DNA of 11,728 nucleotides from Gammaproteobacteria bacterium. Its GTDB lineage: Bacteria; Pseudomonadota; Gammaproteobacteria; DSM-19610. How positions within the stretch are numbered: position 1 is the stretch's first letter; every line of letters begins with the position of its first letter. The translations under genes and the position numbers were made by a program. The notes beneath the pieces are model-generated. The model searched no databases. It saw nothing but the letters and a program-made list of their open reading frames with translations, and had not been told where the DNA came from. The stretch covers positions 1 through 11,728 of the forward strand of contig JAUXDG010000068.1 of NCBI GenBank assembly GCA_030618475.1, given 5' to 3'. Shown in pieces: positions 1-8,688 of this stretch.

Positions 1-1403
1 TCCTCGGCAATAATCATACTGCCCGGCTGTTCGGCGTGGGTGGCTTCATTCAGGTGGCGCAGGAAGTGTACGGCGTCCAGGTTTTCACGCCCGCCATATT
101 CATTGGGGACCCAGTCACCGGGATCGCGTGAGTAGTCCAGGTAAAGCATCGACGCTACTGCGTCCACGCGCAGGCCGTCGATATGCATCTCTTCAAGCCA
201 GTAGATCGCACTCGACAACAGAAAATTACGAACTTCATTACGACCGTAGTTGAAGATCAGTGTGCCCCAGTCACGGTGTTCACCACGTCGCGGGTCTTCG
301 TGTTCATAAAGCATGGTGCCATCGAAGCGGGCCAGGGCAAAATCATCTTTGGGGAAGTGGCCAGGTGCCCAGTCGAGAATGACACCGACGCCGTTTTGAT
401 GGCAGTGATCGACAAAAAAGCGGAAGTCATCCGGATTCCCGAAACGGCTGGTGGGCGCAAAATAACCAGTCGTCTGGTAACCCCAGGAACCGTCAAAAGG
501 GTGTTCGGTGACCGGCAACAACTCAATATGTGTGAAACCTGTTTCCCTGACATAGTTCACCAGCCATTCGGCCAGATGGCGATAGTTCAGGAACTGCCCC
601 TGCTCGTCACGCTGCCAGGAGCCAAGATGAACTTCGTAGACCGACATGGGGGCGTGTAACCAGCTCCTGCTTGCGCGTGCCGCCATCCACTGCTGGTCAT
701 TCCAGGTGTAAGTGTCCGGGCGATGGGTGACGGAAGCGGTACCCGGCCTCAACTCGAACGCCTGGCCGTAGGGATCTGTTTTCAGGTGGATGCTGCCGTA
801 TTCGCGATTGCGGATTTCAAATTTGTAATAGGTGTGCGCGCTGACACCGGGAATGAACAATTCCCACACGCCGCTGCCGCCACGCGCACGCATCGGGTGA
901 AACCGGCCGTCCCAGTGATTCCAGTCACCGACCACGCTGATACGCTCGGCACCGGGCGCCCATACCGCAAAACGCGTGCCCTTGACGCCATCCACTTCGC
1001 ACTGATGCGCACCCAGAAACCGGTAGGCGTGCAGGTGACGACCTTCGCCGAACAGGTGCAGATCCAGGTCACCCAGCTGTGGCGGGAAGCAATAAGGGTC
1101 GTAGGCCGACCATTCGATACCGTCACGGTCAGTCCAGGCCAGCTGGTAGCGAGCTGGCACGCTGCCGCTGGCACCACGCCATTCGAACAGGTCGGTGTGC
1201 TCAACGCGTGTTAACGGAGCACCGGTCTCGACAATGCGCGCGCCGCTGCAATGTGGCAGAAATGCCCGGACAATTTCGCCTTGGCCGTCATGGTGTTTGC
1301 CCAGCACTTCAAAGGGGTCGTGATGACGGGCTTCGAGAATGCGAACCAGTGGTTTGGGCAACGAAGCCGTTGTCTCCATTGAGCTGGAATTCGGTGGAGC
1401 CAT
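1..1403 (-). CDS. glgB: 1,4-alpha-glucan branching enzyme GlgB, C-terminal part missing
   Basis: GlgB (EC 2.4.1.18, GH13) makes alpha-1,6 branches in glycogen by cutting an alpha-1,4 chain and re-attaching it. The reading frame stays open from the start to the left edge, giving 467 complete codons; the family is usually about 630-740 residues. In order: an N-terminal extension (DPFEVLGKH near residue 30), a CBM48-type beta domain (FAVWAPGAERISVVGDWNHW, 145-164), then the catalytic barrel with HPFDGSWGYQ (301-310), DWAPGHFPKDDFA (344-356) and DGLRVDAVASMLY (409-421). Asp414 is the expected nucleophile. Glu467 at the window edge (IIAE) is the expected acid/base; the 53-residue spacing equals that of D405/E458 in the E. 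coli enzyme. The start is uncertain: ATG at 1403 or in-frame ATG at 1379, neither with a good Shine-Dalgarno. It diverges from glgC. Confidence 0.95.
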   Translation of the reverse strand, partial: MAPPNSSSMETTASLPKPLVRILEARHHDPFEVLGKHHDGQGEIVRAFLPHCSGARIVETGAPLTRVEHTDLFEWRGASGSVPARYQLAWTDRDGIEWSAYDPYCFPPQLGDLDLHLFGEGRHLHAYRFLGAHQCEVDGVKGTRFAVWAPGAERISVVGDWNHWDGRFHPMRARGGSGVWELFIPGVSAHTYYKFEIRNREYGSIHLKTDPYGQAFELRPGTASVTHRPDTYTWNDQQWMAARASRSWLHAPMSVYEVHLGSWQRDEQGQFLNYRHLAEWLVNYVRETGFTHIELLPVTEHPFDGSWGYQTTGYFAPTSRFGNPDDFRFFVDHCHQNGVGVILDWAPGHFPKDDFALARFDGTMLYEHEDPRRGEHRDWGTLIFNYGRNEVRNFLLSSAIYWLEEMHIDGLRVDAVASMLYLDYSRDPGDWVPNEYGGRENLDAVHFLRHLNEATHAEQPGSMIIAE

Positions 1404-1455
1404 GCAAGCACTGTCTCTGTTTTTGAAAAAAGTAAACTTTCTTGAAGCCGTACAG

Positions 1456-1465
1456 ATGGTACCAT
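1456..1465. repeat. Perfect 10-base palindrome ATGGTACCAT
   Basis: ATGGTACCAT reads the same on both strands and lies in the glgB/glgC intergenic region, 20 bases upstream of the candidate glgC -10. It could be half or all of an operator for a dimeric regulator. The flanks do not extend the symmetry, so chance occurrence is possible. Confidence 0.3.
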
Positions 1466-1531
1466 ACGCGGCTAAACAATCAGATTATGATAGCCAGGTC
1501 AGCCCTTTCACACAGTGCCGGCCAACTACGC

Positions 1532-1537
1532 AGGGGA
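1532..1537 (+). promoter_or_regulatory. Ribosome binding site of glgC
   Basis: AGGGGA lies 6 bases upstream of the ATG at 1544 and fixes the glgC start. Confidence 0.75.
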
Positions 1538-1543
1538 AATTGA

Positions 1544-2812
1544 ATGAATTCCGTGTCCACGCCGCGATTTGTGAGTCGTCTGACCAGAGATACTCTGGCG
1601 TTGATACTGGCCGGTGGACGCGGATCACGCCTCAAACAGTTGACGGCGTGGCGCGCCAAGCCGGCAGTGCCGTTTGGTGGCAAGTTCCGTATCATTGATT
1701 TTCCGCTGTCCAATTGCATGAACTCCGGCATCCGCCGTGTCGGAGTTTTGACGCAATACAAGGCGCATTCCCTGCTTCAGCACATACAGCGCGGCTGGGG
1801 TTTTCTGCGCGGTGAATTCGGTGAATTTGTCGAACTGCTGCCTGCCCAGCAGCGGATTCAATCCTCCTGGTATGCCGGTACAGCCGATGCGGTCTACCAG
1901 AACCTGGACATCATCCGTATTCACAACCCTGAATATGTACTGATCCTGGCCGGCGATCATATCTACAAGATGGATTATGGTCCCATGATCGCCCAGCATG
2001 TGGAAAACGGCGCCGATATGACGGTCGGCTGTCTGGAAGTTGATCTGCAGGCGGCGAGTGCTTTTGGCGTTATGACTACCGCCGAAGACGGGCGTGTTCT
2101 GGAATTTCACGAAAAACCTGAATCTCCCTCACCGATGCCTGGAAGTGACGACACGGTGCTGGCATCGATGGGTATCTACGTGTTCAATACCCGATTTCTG
2201 TTCGAGCAGCTGATTAAAGATGCGGACAACACCCAGTCCAGCCATGATTTCGGACACGACATCATTCCGGCCATCATTTCCAGGTACCGGGTGTTTACCT
2301 ACCCGTTTCACGACGAGCACAGTGACCAGCAGGCCTACTGGCGCGACGTCGGCACGGTGGATGCTTTCTGGGCGGCCAATCTGGAGCTGATCGGCGTGAC
2401 ACCGGAGCTGAACCTGTATGACGAGCAATGGCCGATATGGACCTACCAGGAGCAGATGCCACCCGCCAAGTTCATATTCGATGACAAGGAGCGGCGCGGT
2501 ATGGCGGTGGATTCCATGGTGTCCGGCGGTTGCCTGGTTTCCGGCGCGACGGTCCGCCATTCCCTGCTGTTTTCCAATGTTAAAGTGAATTCCTACTCGG
2601 TATTGCAGCATGCGGTGGTTTTGCCCCATGCGGACATCGGACGCCATTGCCGTATACATAATGCGGTGATTGATAAAGGCTGCCGGATTCCGGCTGAAAC
2701 CGTTATCGGTGAGGATCCGGAAAAGGACGCCGAGCGATTCCATGTGACCCCGGGCGGTGTGGTGCTGGTAACCCCGGAGATGCTGGGTCAGGAATTGCAC
2801 TATGTCCGGTGA
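1544..2812 (+). CDS. glgC: Glucose-1-phosphate adenylyltransferase (ADP-glucose pyrophosphorylase) GlgC
   Basis: GlgC (EC 2.7.7.27) makes ADP-glucose from ATP and glucose-1-phosphate, the committed step of bacterial glycogen synthesis. At 422 residues it is close to the E. coli protein (431). Visible in order: the nucleotide-binding loop LILAGGRGSRL (20-30), KPAVPFGGKFRIIDFPLSNC (39-58), WYAGTADAVYQN (109-120), AGDHIYKMDY (136-145) with the conserved catalytic Asp138, FHEKP (188-192) whose Lys191 corresponds to the glucose-1-phosphate-binding lysine, and YWRDVGTVDAFWAANLEL (265-282). The C-terminal part (about 320-395) looks like the family's left-handed beta-helix. Lys39, the E. coli fructose-1,6-bisphosphate site residue, is kept, so allosteric control by a glycolytic intermediate is likely but inferred. 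It heads an operon whose next gene overlaps its end by 11 bases. Confidence 0.97.
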   Translation: MNSVSTPRFVSRLTRDTLALILAGGRGSRLKQLTAWRAKPAVPFGGKFRIIDFPLSNCMNSGIRRVGVLTQYKAHSLLQHIQRGWGFLRGEFGEFVELLPAQQRIQSSWYAGTADAVYQNLDIIRIHNPEYVLILAGDHIYKMDYGPMIAQHVENGADMTVGCLEVDLQAASAFGVMTTAEDGRVLEFHEKPESPSPMPGSDDTVLASMGIYVFNTRFLFEQLIKDADNTQSSHDFGHDIIPAIISRYRVFTYPFHDEHSDQQAYWRDVGTVDAFWAANLELIGVTPELNLYDEQWPIWTYQEQMPPAKFIFDDKERRGMAVDSMVSGGCLVSGATVRHSLLFSNVKVNSYSVLQHAVVLPHADIGRHCRIHNAVIDKGCRIPAETVIGEDPEKDAERFHVTPGGVVLVTPEMLGQELHYVR

Positions 2813-4532
2813 AGCCGGCTTGCGTGTGGTGTTGTGCTGGCATATGCACCAGCCGCAGTACTGTGACCAGATCAGCGGTGAGTATAAACTGCCCTGGAGC
2901 TACCTGCACGCCATCAAGGATTACGTCGACATGGCGGCACATCTGGAAGCGGTGCCGGCTGCCAAAGCCGTGGTTAATTTTGCACCGGTGCTGCTGGAGC
3001 AGCTGAACGATTATTCAGACCAGGTCAGTGGTTTTCTGCGCGATCACAAAGCGATACGTGACCCGCTGCTGGCGGCGCTGGTGGAGCCGGTGTTACCGGC
3101 GCATCCGGAACAGCGTCTGGATTTAATCAATAATTGTATGCGTATCAATCGCGAACATGTGGTTGCGCGTTTCCCGGCCTACCAGCGATTGACTGAACTG
3201 GCAGAGCCTTTCCTGAAAAATTGCGCAGACTTGTTATACGTCAGTGATCAGCTGCTGTCGGATCTGCTGTTCTGGTATCACCTCGGGTGGATGGGGGAAA
3301 CGGTGCGCCGCAGCGATTTACGTGTGCAGCGCTGGCAGGAGCAGGGTAATAATTTCTCTCTGCACGACCGTCGCGAACTGCTGAGTCTGATCGGTGAACT
3401 GTTGTCCGGTGTTATTGATCGCTACGCGGGACTGGCAGACCGTGGCCAGGTCGAGCTGTCGGTCACTCCGTACGCACACCCCATTATGCCGCTGATGCTG
3501 GAGATTCAGAGCGCCAGGGAAGCCATGCCGGATACCGAGTTGCCCGAACTGGAGTTCTACCAGGGCGGTGAAGCGCGCGTGCGCTGGCATCTTCATGAAG
3601 GCATCAAGGTGTTCGAGCAGTATTTCGGCCGAAAACCCGCCGGTTGCTGGCCGTCGGAAGGCAGCGTCAGCAGGTCCACACTCGATCTTCTGGAGGAATA
3701 CGGTTTCAGCTGGGCGGCGAGTGGTGAAAGCGTACTGCGTAACAGTTTGTTTGGCTCGGCGGGCGAGGAGGCAGCGGCGGCGTCTGACGCGGTATTAAAG
3801 GGCTACCATGTCGGAAACGGAAAGACTGTGTGTTTTTTTCGCGACGACAAGCTGTCTGATGACATTGGTTTTAACTATTCCACCTGGCACGCCGACGATG
3901 CGGTGGCTAATTTTATTCATCATCTGGAGCAGATTGCCAAGCAGCATAAGCGGCGAAATCTGGTGCTACCGATTATTCTTGATGGTGAGAATGCCTGGGA
4001 ACATTATCCGGAAAACGGCTACTATTTTCTGAAAACCCTGTACGAAAAACTTGCCGATCACCCGACACTGAAACTGTCCACTTTTTCAGAATGCCTGCAG
4101 GAGGGTATCGAGATTGGCTCCCTGTCCACCATGGTGAGTGGTTCCTGGGTATACGGAAACTTCTCGACCTGGATCGGTGATCGTGACAAGAATCGTGGCT
4201 GGGATATGCTGGGTGACGCAAAGCGCGCTTTTGACAAAGCCTGCGCGGCAGGTGGGCTGGACAGCAACCAGCTGCGCGCCGCACAGCTGCAACTGGCGGT
4301 CTGTGAAGGTTCCGACTGGTTCTGGTGGTTTGGTGATTACAATCCGGCCCATTCTGTCAGCGACTTTGAGAGCCTGTTCCGAATGCATGTATCCAATCTC
4401 TATAACCTGCTCGGACTGGAGCCACCGGAATATCTGGCACATACTTTTGCGCGCGGCTCGGGTGCGCCGACAATGGGCGGGGTCATGAGGCACGGCCAGG
4501 TGAGTGACGGGGTACACCAGGAAATACTGTAG
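2802..4532 (+). CDS. Glycoside hydrolase family 57 alpha-glucan enzyme
   Basis: This is a 576-residue protein of the GH57 alpha-amylase/amylopullulanase-like group (COG1449 type), probably cytoplasmic since no signal peptide is seen. The GH57 conserved regions are all present: HMHQP (14-18), GQVELSVTPYAHPIMPLM (215-232), CWPSEGSVS (282-290) with Glu286 as expected nucleophile, FFRDDKLSDDIGF (345-357) holding the catalytic aspartate, and ILDGENAWEHYPENG (392-406). The Trp-rich EGSDWFWWFGDYN (502-514), frequent in this group, is also there. Exact specificity (endo-amylase, transglycosylase or alpha-1,6-cleaving) cannot be read from the sequence; annotation as alpha-mannosidase would be misleading. 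Its ATG lies inside the end of glgC, with AGGA at 2790-2793 eight bases upstream, so translational coupling is likely. Being in the glgC operon implies a role in trimming or remodelling storage glucan. No residue of the GH57 motifs appears lost. Confidence 0.93.
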   Translation: MSGEAGLRVVLCWHMHQPQYCDQISGEYKLPWSYLHAIKDYVDMAAHLEAVPAAKAVVNFAPVLLEQLNDYSDQVSGFLRDHKAIRDPLLAALVEPVLPAHPEQRLDLINNCMRINREHVVARFPAYQRLTELAEPFLKNCADLLYVSDQLLSDLLFWYHLGWMGETVRRSDLRVQRWQEQGNNFSLHDRRELLSLIGELLSGVIDRYAGLADRGQVELSVTPYAHPIMPLMLEIQSAREAMPDTELPELEFYQGGEARVRWHLHEGIKVFEQYFGRKPAGCWPSEGSVSRSTLDLLEEYGFSWAASGESVLRNSLFGSAGEEAAAASDAVLKGYHVGNGKTVCFFRDDKLSDDIGFNYSTWHADDAVANFIHHLEQIAKQHKRRNLVLPIILDGENAWEHYPENGYYFLKTLYEKLADHPTLKLSTFSECLQEGIEIGSLSTMVSGSWVYGNFSTWIGDRDKNRGWDMLGDAKRAFDKACAAGGLDSNQLRAAQLQLAVCEGSDWFWWFGDYNPAHSVSDFESLFRMHVSNLYNLLGLEPPEYLAHTFARGSGAPTMGGVMRHGQVSDGVHQEIL

Positions 4533-4533
4533 C

Positions 4534-6006
4534 ATGGATGTATTCGCACAACGGCGTGCCGGAATACTGCTGCACCCGACATCATTGCCGGGCGGCGAGG
4601 GGAATGGCGACCTGGGACCGGAAGCCTATCGTTTCGTGGATTTCCTTTGCAGTTGCGACGTCAGTCTCTGGCAGACCCTGCCACTGGGTCCAACCCACGA
4701 AGATCTGTCCCCCTACCAGTGCCTTTCCGTGCATGCCGGTAACTTCCGCCTCATCAGCCTGCAGTCCCTGGTCGAACTGGGCTGGCTGGATGACGCCCGG
4801 CTCGATGAGTCACTGGATCTGTATACACAGCGTAAAGTGCGCCTGCTGGCGGCCTATGAAGGCTTCCAGCGCAAGGCCGGTGAAGATGATCGTCAAGCTC
4901 TGGCTCATTTTGTCCAGGAACGCAGCCGATGGCTGGATGACTATGCGCTTTATGAGGCGTTGCGCGTTGAACACGGCGGCAGAGCCTGGTACGACTGGCC
5001 ACAGCCGATACGTGACCGATCCCCGAGAGCCCTGGAAGCTGCGCGCAAGCGTCTGGCGAACCGCATCGAACAGGTTCGCTTTGAGCAGTTCCTTTTCTAC
5101 CGGCAATGGAGCCAGCTGCGGCGTTATGCGAACGAGCGTGGTGTTCTGCTGTTCGGTGATATACCCATTTTTGTGGCGCACGACAGCGCCGATGTCTGGG
5201 CCCACCGGGAGTGGTTTTCCATCGATGAAAGAGGCCAGTTACAGGTCGTCGCCGGTGTCCCACCGGATTATTTCTCCGCAACCGGGCAGCGCTGGGGGAA
5301 TCCTCACTACCACTGGGATGCTCTGAAGAAAGACGGATTCGGCTGGTGGCTGGAACGTATTCGCTCGCAGATGGAGATGTTTGATCTGGTGCGTATTGAC
5401 CATTTCCGTGGTTTTGAGGCCTACTGGGAGATTGATGCACAGGCCGATACGGCGGTGGACGGGCATTGGGTAAAGGGGCCGGGGCAGAGATTTTTCAAGG
5501 TCTTGAAACAGGTGTTTGAGGAGCTGCCGCTGGTTGCAGAAGACCTCGGTGTAATTACGCCGGAAGTGACGGCCCTGCGCAAGCAGTTCGATCTTCCGGG
5601 GATGAAAATCCTGCAGTTTGCCTTCGACGGTTCACCCGACAATCCTTACCTTCCGCATAACCATGAAGAACTGAGTGTGGTGTATACCGGTACCCACGAT
5701 AACAATACGTCGCTGGGCTGGTATCAGGAACTGTCCGATGAACAACATCACCTGGTTCGGCATTATCTGGGGGATTCCAGCGAAGCCATGCCCGGCCTGC
5801 TGGTGCGTGCAGCGCTGGCGTCTGTGGCACGGTTGGCGGTGATTCCCTTGCAGGATGTGCTCGGCCTGGATGGTGCGCATCGTATGAATGTCCCGGGGGT
5901 GGCGGAAGGCAACTGGCACTGGCGTTTTAACTGGGATCAGGTGCAGGAGGAACATACGCAGCGCCTGCGGGACTGGATACAGCTGTATGGCCGGAAAATT
6001 TATTAA
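4534..6006 (+). CDS. malQ: 4-alpha-glucanotransferase (amylomaltase) MalQ
   Basis: MalQ (EC 2.4.1.25, GH77) moves alpha-1,4-glucan segments between maltodextrins, releasing glucose and making longer chains usable by glycogen phosphorylase. The 490-residue product has RRAGILLHPTSLPGG (7-21), SPYQ (59-62), GDIPIFVAHDSADVW (208-222), LVRIDHFRGFEAYWE (285-299) with nucleophile Asp289, LVAEDLGVITPEV (333-345) with acid/base Glu336, and YTGTHDNNTSLGWY (384-397) with Asp389. The spacing agrees with Thermus aquaticus amylomaltase (D293/E340/D395). The start is ATG 4534, one base after the GH57 stop, preceded by AGGA at 4519-4522. An in-frame ATG at 4504 would add ten residues that do not look like the family's N-terminus. 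One small departure: AGNF (68-71) where AGNP is usual. It is the last gene of the operon and ends 18 bases from the opposing glgP. Confidence 0.96.
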   Translation: MDVFAQRRAGILLHPTSLPGGEGNGDLGPEAYRFVDFLCSCDVSLWQTLPLGPTHEDLSPYQCLSVHAGNFRLISLQSLVELGWLDDARLDESLDLYTQRKVRLLAAYEGFQRKAGEDDRQALAHFVQERSRWLDDYALYEALRVEHGGRAWYDWPQPIRDRSPRALEAARKRLANRIEQVRFEQFLFYRQWSQLRRYANERGVLLFGDIPIFVAHDSADVWAHREWFSIDERGQLQVVAGVPPDYFSATGQRWGNPHYHWDALKKDGFGWWLERIRSQMEMFDLVRIDHFRGFEAYWEIDAQADTAVDGHWVKGPGQRFFKVLKQVFEELPLVAEDLGVITPEVTALRKQFDLPGMKILQFAFDGSPDNPYLPHNHEELSVVYTGTHDNNTSLGWYQELSDEQHHLVRHYLGDSSEAMPGLLVRAALASVARLAVIPLQDVLGLDGAHRMNVPGVAEGNWHWRFNWDQVQEEHTQRLRDWIQLYGRKIY

Positions 6007-6024
6007 ACGACTCTGCCGCTATTG

Positions 6025-8583
6025 TTATAGCCAGATCATGCAGCCTGTTTCAAAGCGGTGACTCAGCAGCTCATGACAGGGATACATGCGAATCTGGTAG
6101 AGCTGTAAGCCAGGCAGCGGCGGGTCCAGGTCGAGGATAAACAGGGTCTCGCCATTGTCCAGCTTTTCTTTAGCGGTAAAACCAAAGTATTCGCTGGCCT
6201 GGAAGTCATGGTGTTCATCTTCGATACCGATGACACATTCCAGTCTCACATCATTGGGGGACAATTCCCCCAACTGGGCGGCAATCTGAATACAGACCTT
6301 GTCACCGGCGGTCACGGCTTGTGGAACTTCTTCGATACGCCGCAGTGCTACAGATGGCCATAGCTTGTGTATTTTCTGTTTCCAGCTGGCCAGTTCCTTT
6401 GCTCCTCTGGAGCTGTTTTTCGTCAGGGCTCGTCCCTGTTCTGCTGCCGGTCCGTAAAAATCCCTGATGTAGTCCATTACCATGCGCTGCGAGTTGAACA
6501 GCGGCAGTGTCGATTTCATCGAGGCCTTGGACATATGTACCCAGCCTTCTGAGAAGCCGTGGCCGTTGCGGTGGTAGTAAAGCGGGATCACCTGGTGTTC
6601 CAGGATATCCAGCAACTCGTTGGCTTCTTCCTGGTTGCGAAAGCCGGCATCATAGTGCTGGTCGTGTGGGGTGATCGCCCAGCCGTTTTCACCGTTATAA
6701 CCTTCACCCCACCAGCCATCGAGCACACTGAGGTTGATAACGCCATTAATGCCGCCTTTCTGTCCGGAGGTGCCGCTGGCTTCCAGCGGGTATTCCGGGT
6801 TGTTCAACCAGACATCGACACCGGACAGCAGATAGCGGGCCAATGCCAGATCATAGCCTTCCAGCAGCAGGATTTTGCCGATAAATTCCGGTCGACGTGA
6901 GAACTCGTGAATCACCTGGATTAACTGTTGCCCCGGCAGATCGCTGGGGTGTGCCTTGCCCGCAAAGAACAGCAACACCGGCCGTTGTGGATCGTTCAGC
7001 AGGCGTGCCAGACGCTCCGGGTCGGAGAACAGCAGGGTGGCGCGCTTGTAGGTTGCAAAGCGGCGGGCAAAGCCAATGGTCAGAATATCGGTTTCGTGCG
7101 GGCTGAGCATGCGGGTGACACGATCGATGTGTGCCTCGCCACAGCGGTTACGGCGGCACTGCAGAACCACGCGGTGTCGTACCTGGCTCAATAGCTCTGA
7201 TTTGAGAGACTGACGCAGACTCCAGAAGCTGTGATCGGGGATTTCATCGATACGTTCCCAGTACTCTTCGTTAAGTAATTCATTGCGCCACTCCATGCCA
7301 AAACGCATGTCATAGAGATTTTTCCATTCATAGGCCAGGAAGGTCTGTACGTGTATTCCGTTAGTCACCGAACGCATGGGGTTTTCATGGCTGGGGATCT
7401 GTGGCCAGATATACCCTTCCATGCGTGATGCGACCTCACCGTGGATTTTACTGACCCCATTATGGAAACGTGAGCCACGCAGGGCCAGCACCGTCTGGTT
7501 GAAGCCTTGCTGGTTTGACGGGCCGGTACCCAGGCCGAGGAAGTCCTGCATCGAAACACCCAGCTGTTCCACGTAGTCATGGAAATAGCTGGCAACCAGG
7601 CTGTGGTCAAAAATATCGTGTCCGGCCGGAACCGGGGTATGTGTGGTAAACACAGTGGCCCCTGCGACTTGCTCGAGGGCGCTGGCAAAGTCCAGTCCGG
7701 TTGCCACCAGTTCGCGGCAACGTTCGAGAATCTGGAACGCGGCGTGTCCTTCGTTGATATGCCATGCCGTGGGTTCCAGACCCAGCCGGCGCAGCGCACG
7801 TACACCACCGATGCCTAAAACGATTTCCTGCTGAATGCGTGTGTTGATGTCACCGCCATACAACTGGTAGGTAATGGCGCGATCGGATTCATCATTTTCC
7901 GGAAGATCGCTGTCGAGCAGGTACAGACAGATATGTCCGACACGTGCTTTCCAGATCTTCAGCTGGACGGGGCGTCCTGGAAAATCGACCTGAACGCGTA
8001 GCTCCTTGCCGTCTTCGTCAGACACCAGCTGCAGTGGTAATTTATCAAAATCCGTGGTGGTGTAGTGGGCGACCTGGTTGCCGTGTTCGTCAATGGTCTG
8101 GGTGAAATAGCCCTGACGGTAGAGCATGCCAACCGCAACAAACGGGATGCCGAGGTCGCTGGTCGCCTTGCAGTGGTCACCCGCCAGAATGCCCAGGCCG
8201 CCGGAGTAAATTGGCAGGCTTTCGTGCAGGCCAAATTCAAGGCAGAAATAGGCGATCAGATCCTGTTCAGGGTTGAGGTACGGGTCGATAGTCTTGCGTT
8301 GCCCCTCCTGTAAATACGAATCGTAGGTTGAGAGTGCCCGCTTGTAGGCTTCGACATAGAGGCGGTCTTCGGCAGCTTCGTCCAGACGCTGCTGGGAAAC
8401 CCGGCGCAGGAACATTTTGGGATTGTGGCCGCAGCTTTCCCACAGTGCCGGGTCGAGACGAAAGAACAGCGAACGCACCGTCCGCTCCCAGCTGTACAGC
8501 AGGTCATTGGACAGTTCGACCAGGCGTTCCAGGTTTTCCGGAATTCGCGGTTGTACTTCCAGGGTAAATCGGGTTCCGGACAT
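6025..8583 (-). CDS. glgP: Alpha-glucan phosphorylase GlgP (GT35, long form with N-terminal DUF3417-like region)
   Basis: The enzyme (EC 2.4.1.1) uses phosphate to release glucose-1-phosphate from glycogen or maltodextrin ends and needs pyridoxal phosphate. It is the 'alpha-glucan family phosphorylase' type (TIGR02094-like) rather than the E. coli GlgP/MalP type. With an 852-residue product, visible motifs are: N-terminal DUF3417-like region (about 5-110), YSGGLGILAGDHCKATSDLG (126-145), WHINEGHAAF (274-283), FTTHTPVPAGHDIF (312-325), SVTNGIHVQTF (405-415), FARRFATYKRA (505-515), FFAGKAHPSD (539-548), and EASGTSGQKGGINGV (601-615), where Lys609 is the expected PLP-binding lysine. About 100 residues beyond the catalytic fold look beta-rich and may be an accessory domain. 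Start: ATG 8583 is preceded by GGGAGA (8593-8588); the upstream ATG 8595 has no ribosome site. Convergent with malQ. Confidence 0.96.
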   Translation of the reverse strand: MSGTRFTLEVQPRIPENLERLVELSNDLLYSWERTVRSLFFRLDPALWESCGHNPKMFLRRVSQQRLDEAAEDRLYVEAYKRALSTYDSYLQEGQRKTIDPYLNPEQDLIAYFCLEFGLHESLPIYSGGLGILAGDHCKATSDLGIPFVAVGMLYRQGYFTQTIDEHGNQVAHYTTTDFDKLPLQLVSDEDGKELRVQVDFPGRPVQLKIWKARVGHICLYLLDSDLPENDESDRAITYQLYGGDINTRIQQEIVLGIGGVRALRRLGLEPTAWHINEGHAAFQILERCRELVATGLDFASALEQVAGATVFTTHTPVPAGHDIFDHSLVASYFHDYVEQLGVSMQDFLGLGTGPSNQQGFNQTVLALRGSRFHNGVSKIHGEVASRMEGYIWPQIPSHENPMRSVTNGIHVQTFLAYEWKNLYDMRFGMEWRNELLNEEYWERIDEIPDHSFWSLRQSLKSELLSQVRHRVVLQCRRNRCGEAHIDRVTRMLSPHETDILTIGFARRFATYKRATLLFSDPERLARLLNDPQRPVLLFFAGKAHPSDLPGQQLIQVIHEFSRRPEFIGKILLLEGYDLALARYLLSGVDVWLNNPEYPLEASGTSGQKGGINGVINLSVLDGWWGEGYNGENGWAITPHDQHYDAGFRNQEEANELLDILEHQVIPLYYHRNGHGFSEGWVHMSKASMKSTLPLFNSQRMVMDYIRDFYGPAAEQGRALTKNSSRGAKELASWKQKIHKLWPSVALRRIEEVPQAVTAGDKVCIQIAAQLGELSPNDVRLECVIGIEDEHHDFQASEYFGFTAKEKLDNGETLFILDLDPPLPGLQLYQIRMYPCHELLSHRFETGCMIWL

Positions 8584-8629
8584 GCTGTCTCCCATCAGTG
8601 CGTGTGCGCCGGGTACCGTAGCTGTGTCC

Positions 8630-8646
8630 GGCTTCCATCAGAAGCC
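8630..8646 (-). other. Small hairpin in the glgP leader
   Basis: GGCTTC and GAAGCC form a 6-bp stem around a 5-base loop. It lies inside the predicted 5' leader of glgP, roughly 35-50 bases after the predicted transcription start. There is no U tract after it, so it is not a standard terminator. It may influence mRNA stability or translation, or mean nothing. Confidence 0.4.
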
Positions 8647-8688
8647 ACCGCAGAGGTCGCGCATTGTTACTATCGAGTAAGGTTAGGG

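Larger units (their letters stand above)
1404..1543. promoter_or_regulatory. Divergent glgB/glgC intergenic region
   Basis: These 140 bases separate two divergently transcribed glycogen genes and must hold the promoters for both. For glgC a TATGAT (-10-like, 5 of 6 matches) lies at 1486-1491, but no good -35 sits 16-18 bases upstream. A perfect 10-base palindrome lies at 1456-1465, next to where the -35 would be. A-rich and T-rich runs lie at 1420-1440. On the minus strand only weak -10-like hexamers are visible. The promoter assignment is inference; an activator-dependent promoter would fit the missing -35. Confidence 0.5.

Noticed and set aside
183..1214. Two plus-strand open frames of about 160 codons each
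   Set aside because: Both are shadows of glgB, which reads continuously on the minus strand with all expected branching-enzyme motifs.
2129..2800. A 223-codon open frame on the minus strand
   Set aside because: Antisense to glgC; no family features.
4754..5440. A 228-codon open frame on the minus strand
   Set aside because: Antisense to malQ with low-complexity Pro/Arg/Ser-rich content; a shadow of codon bias.
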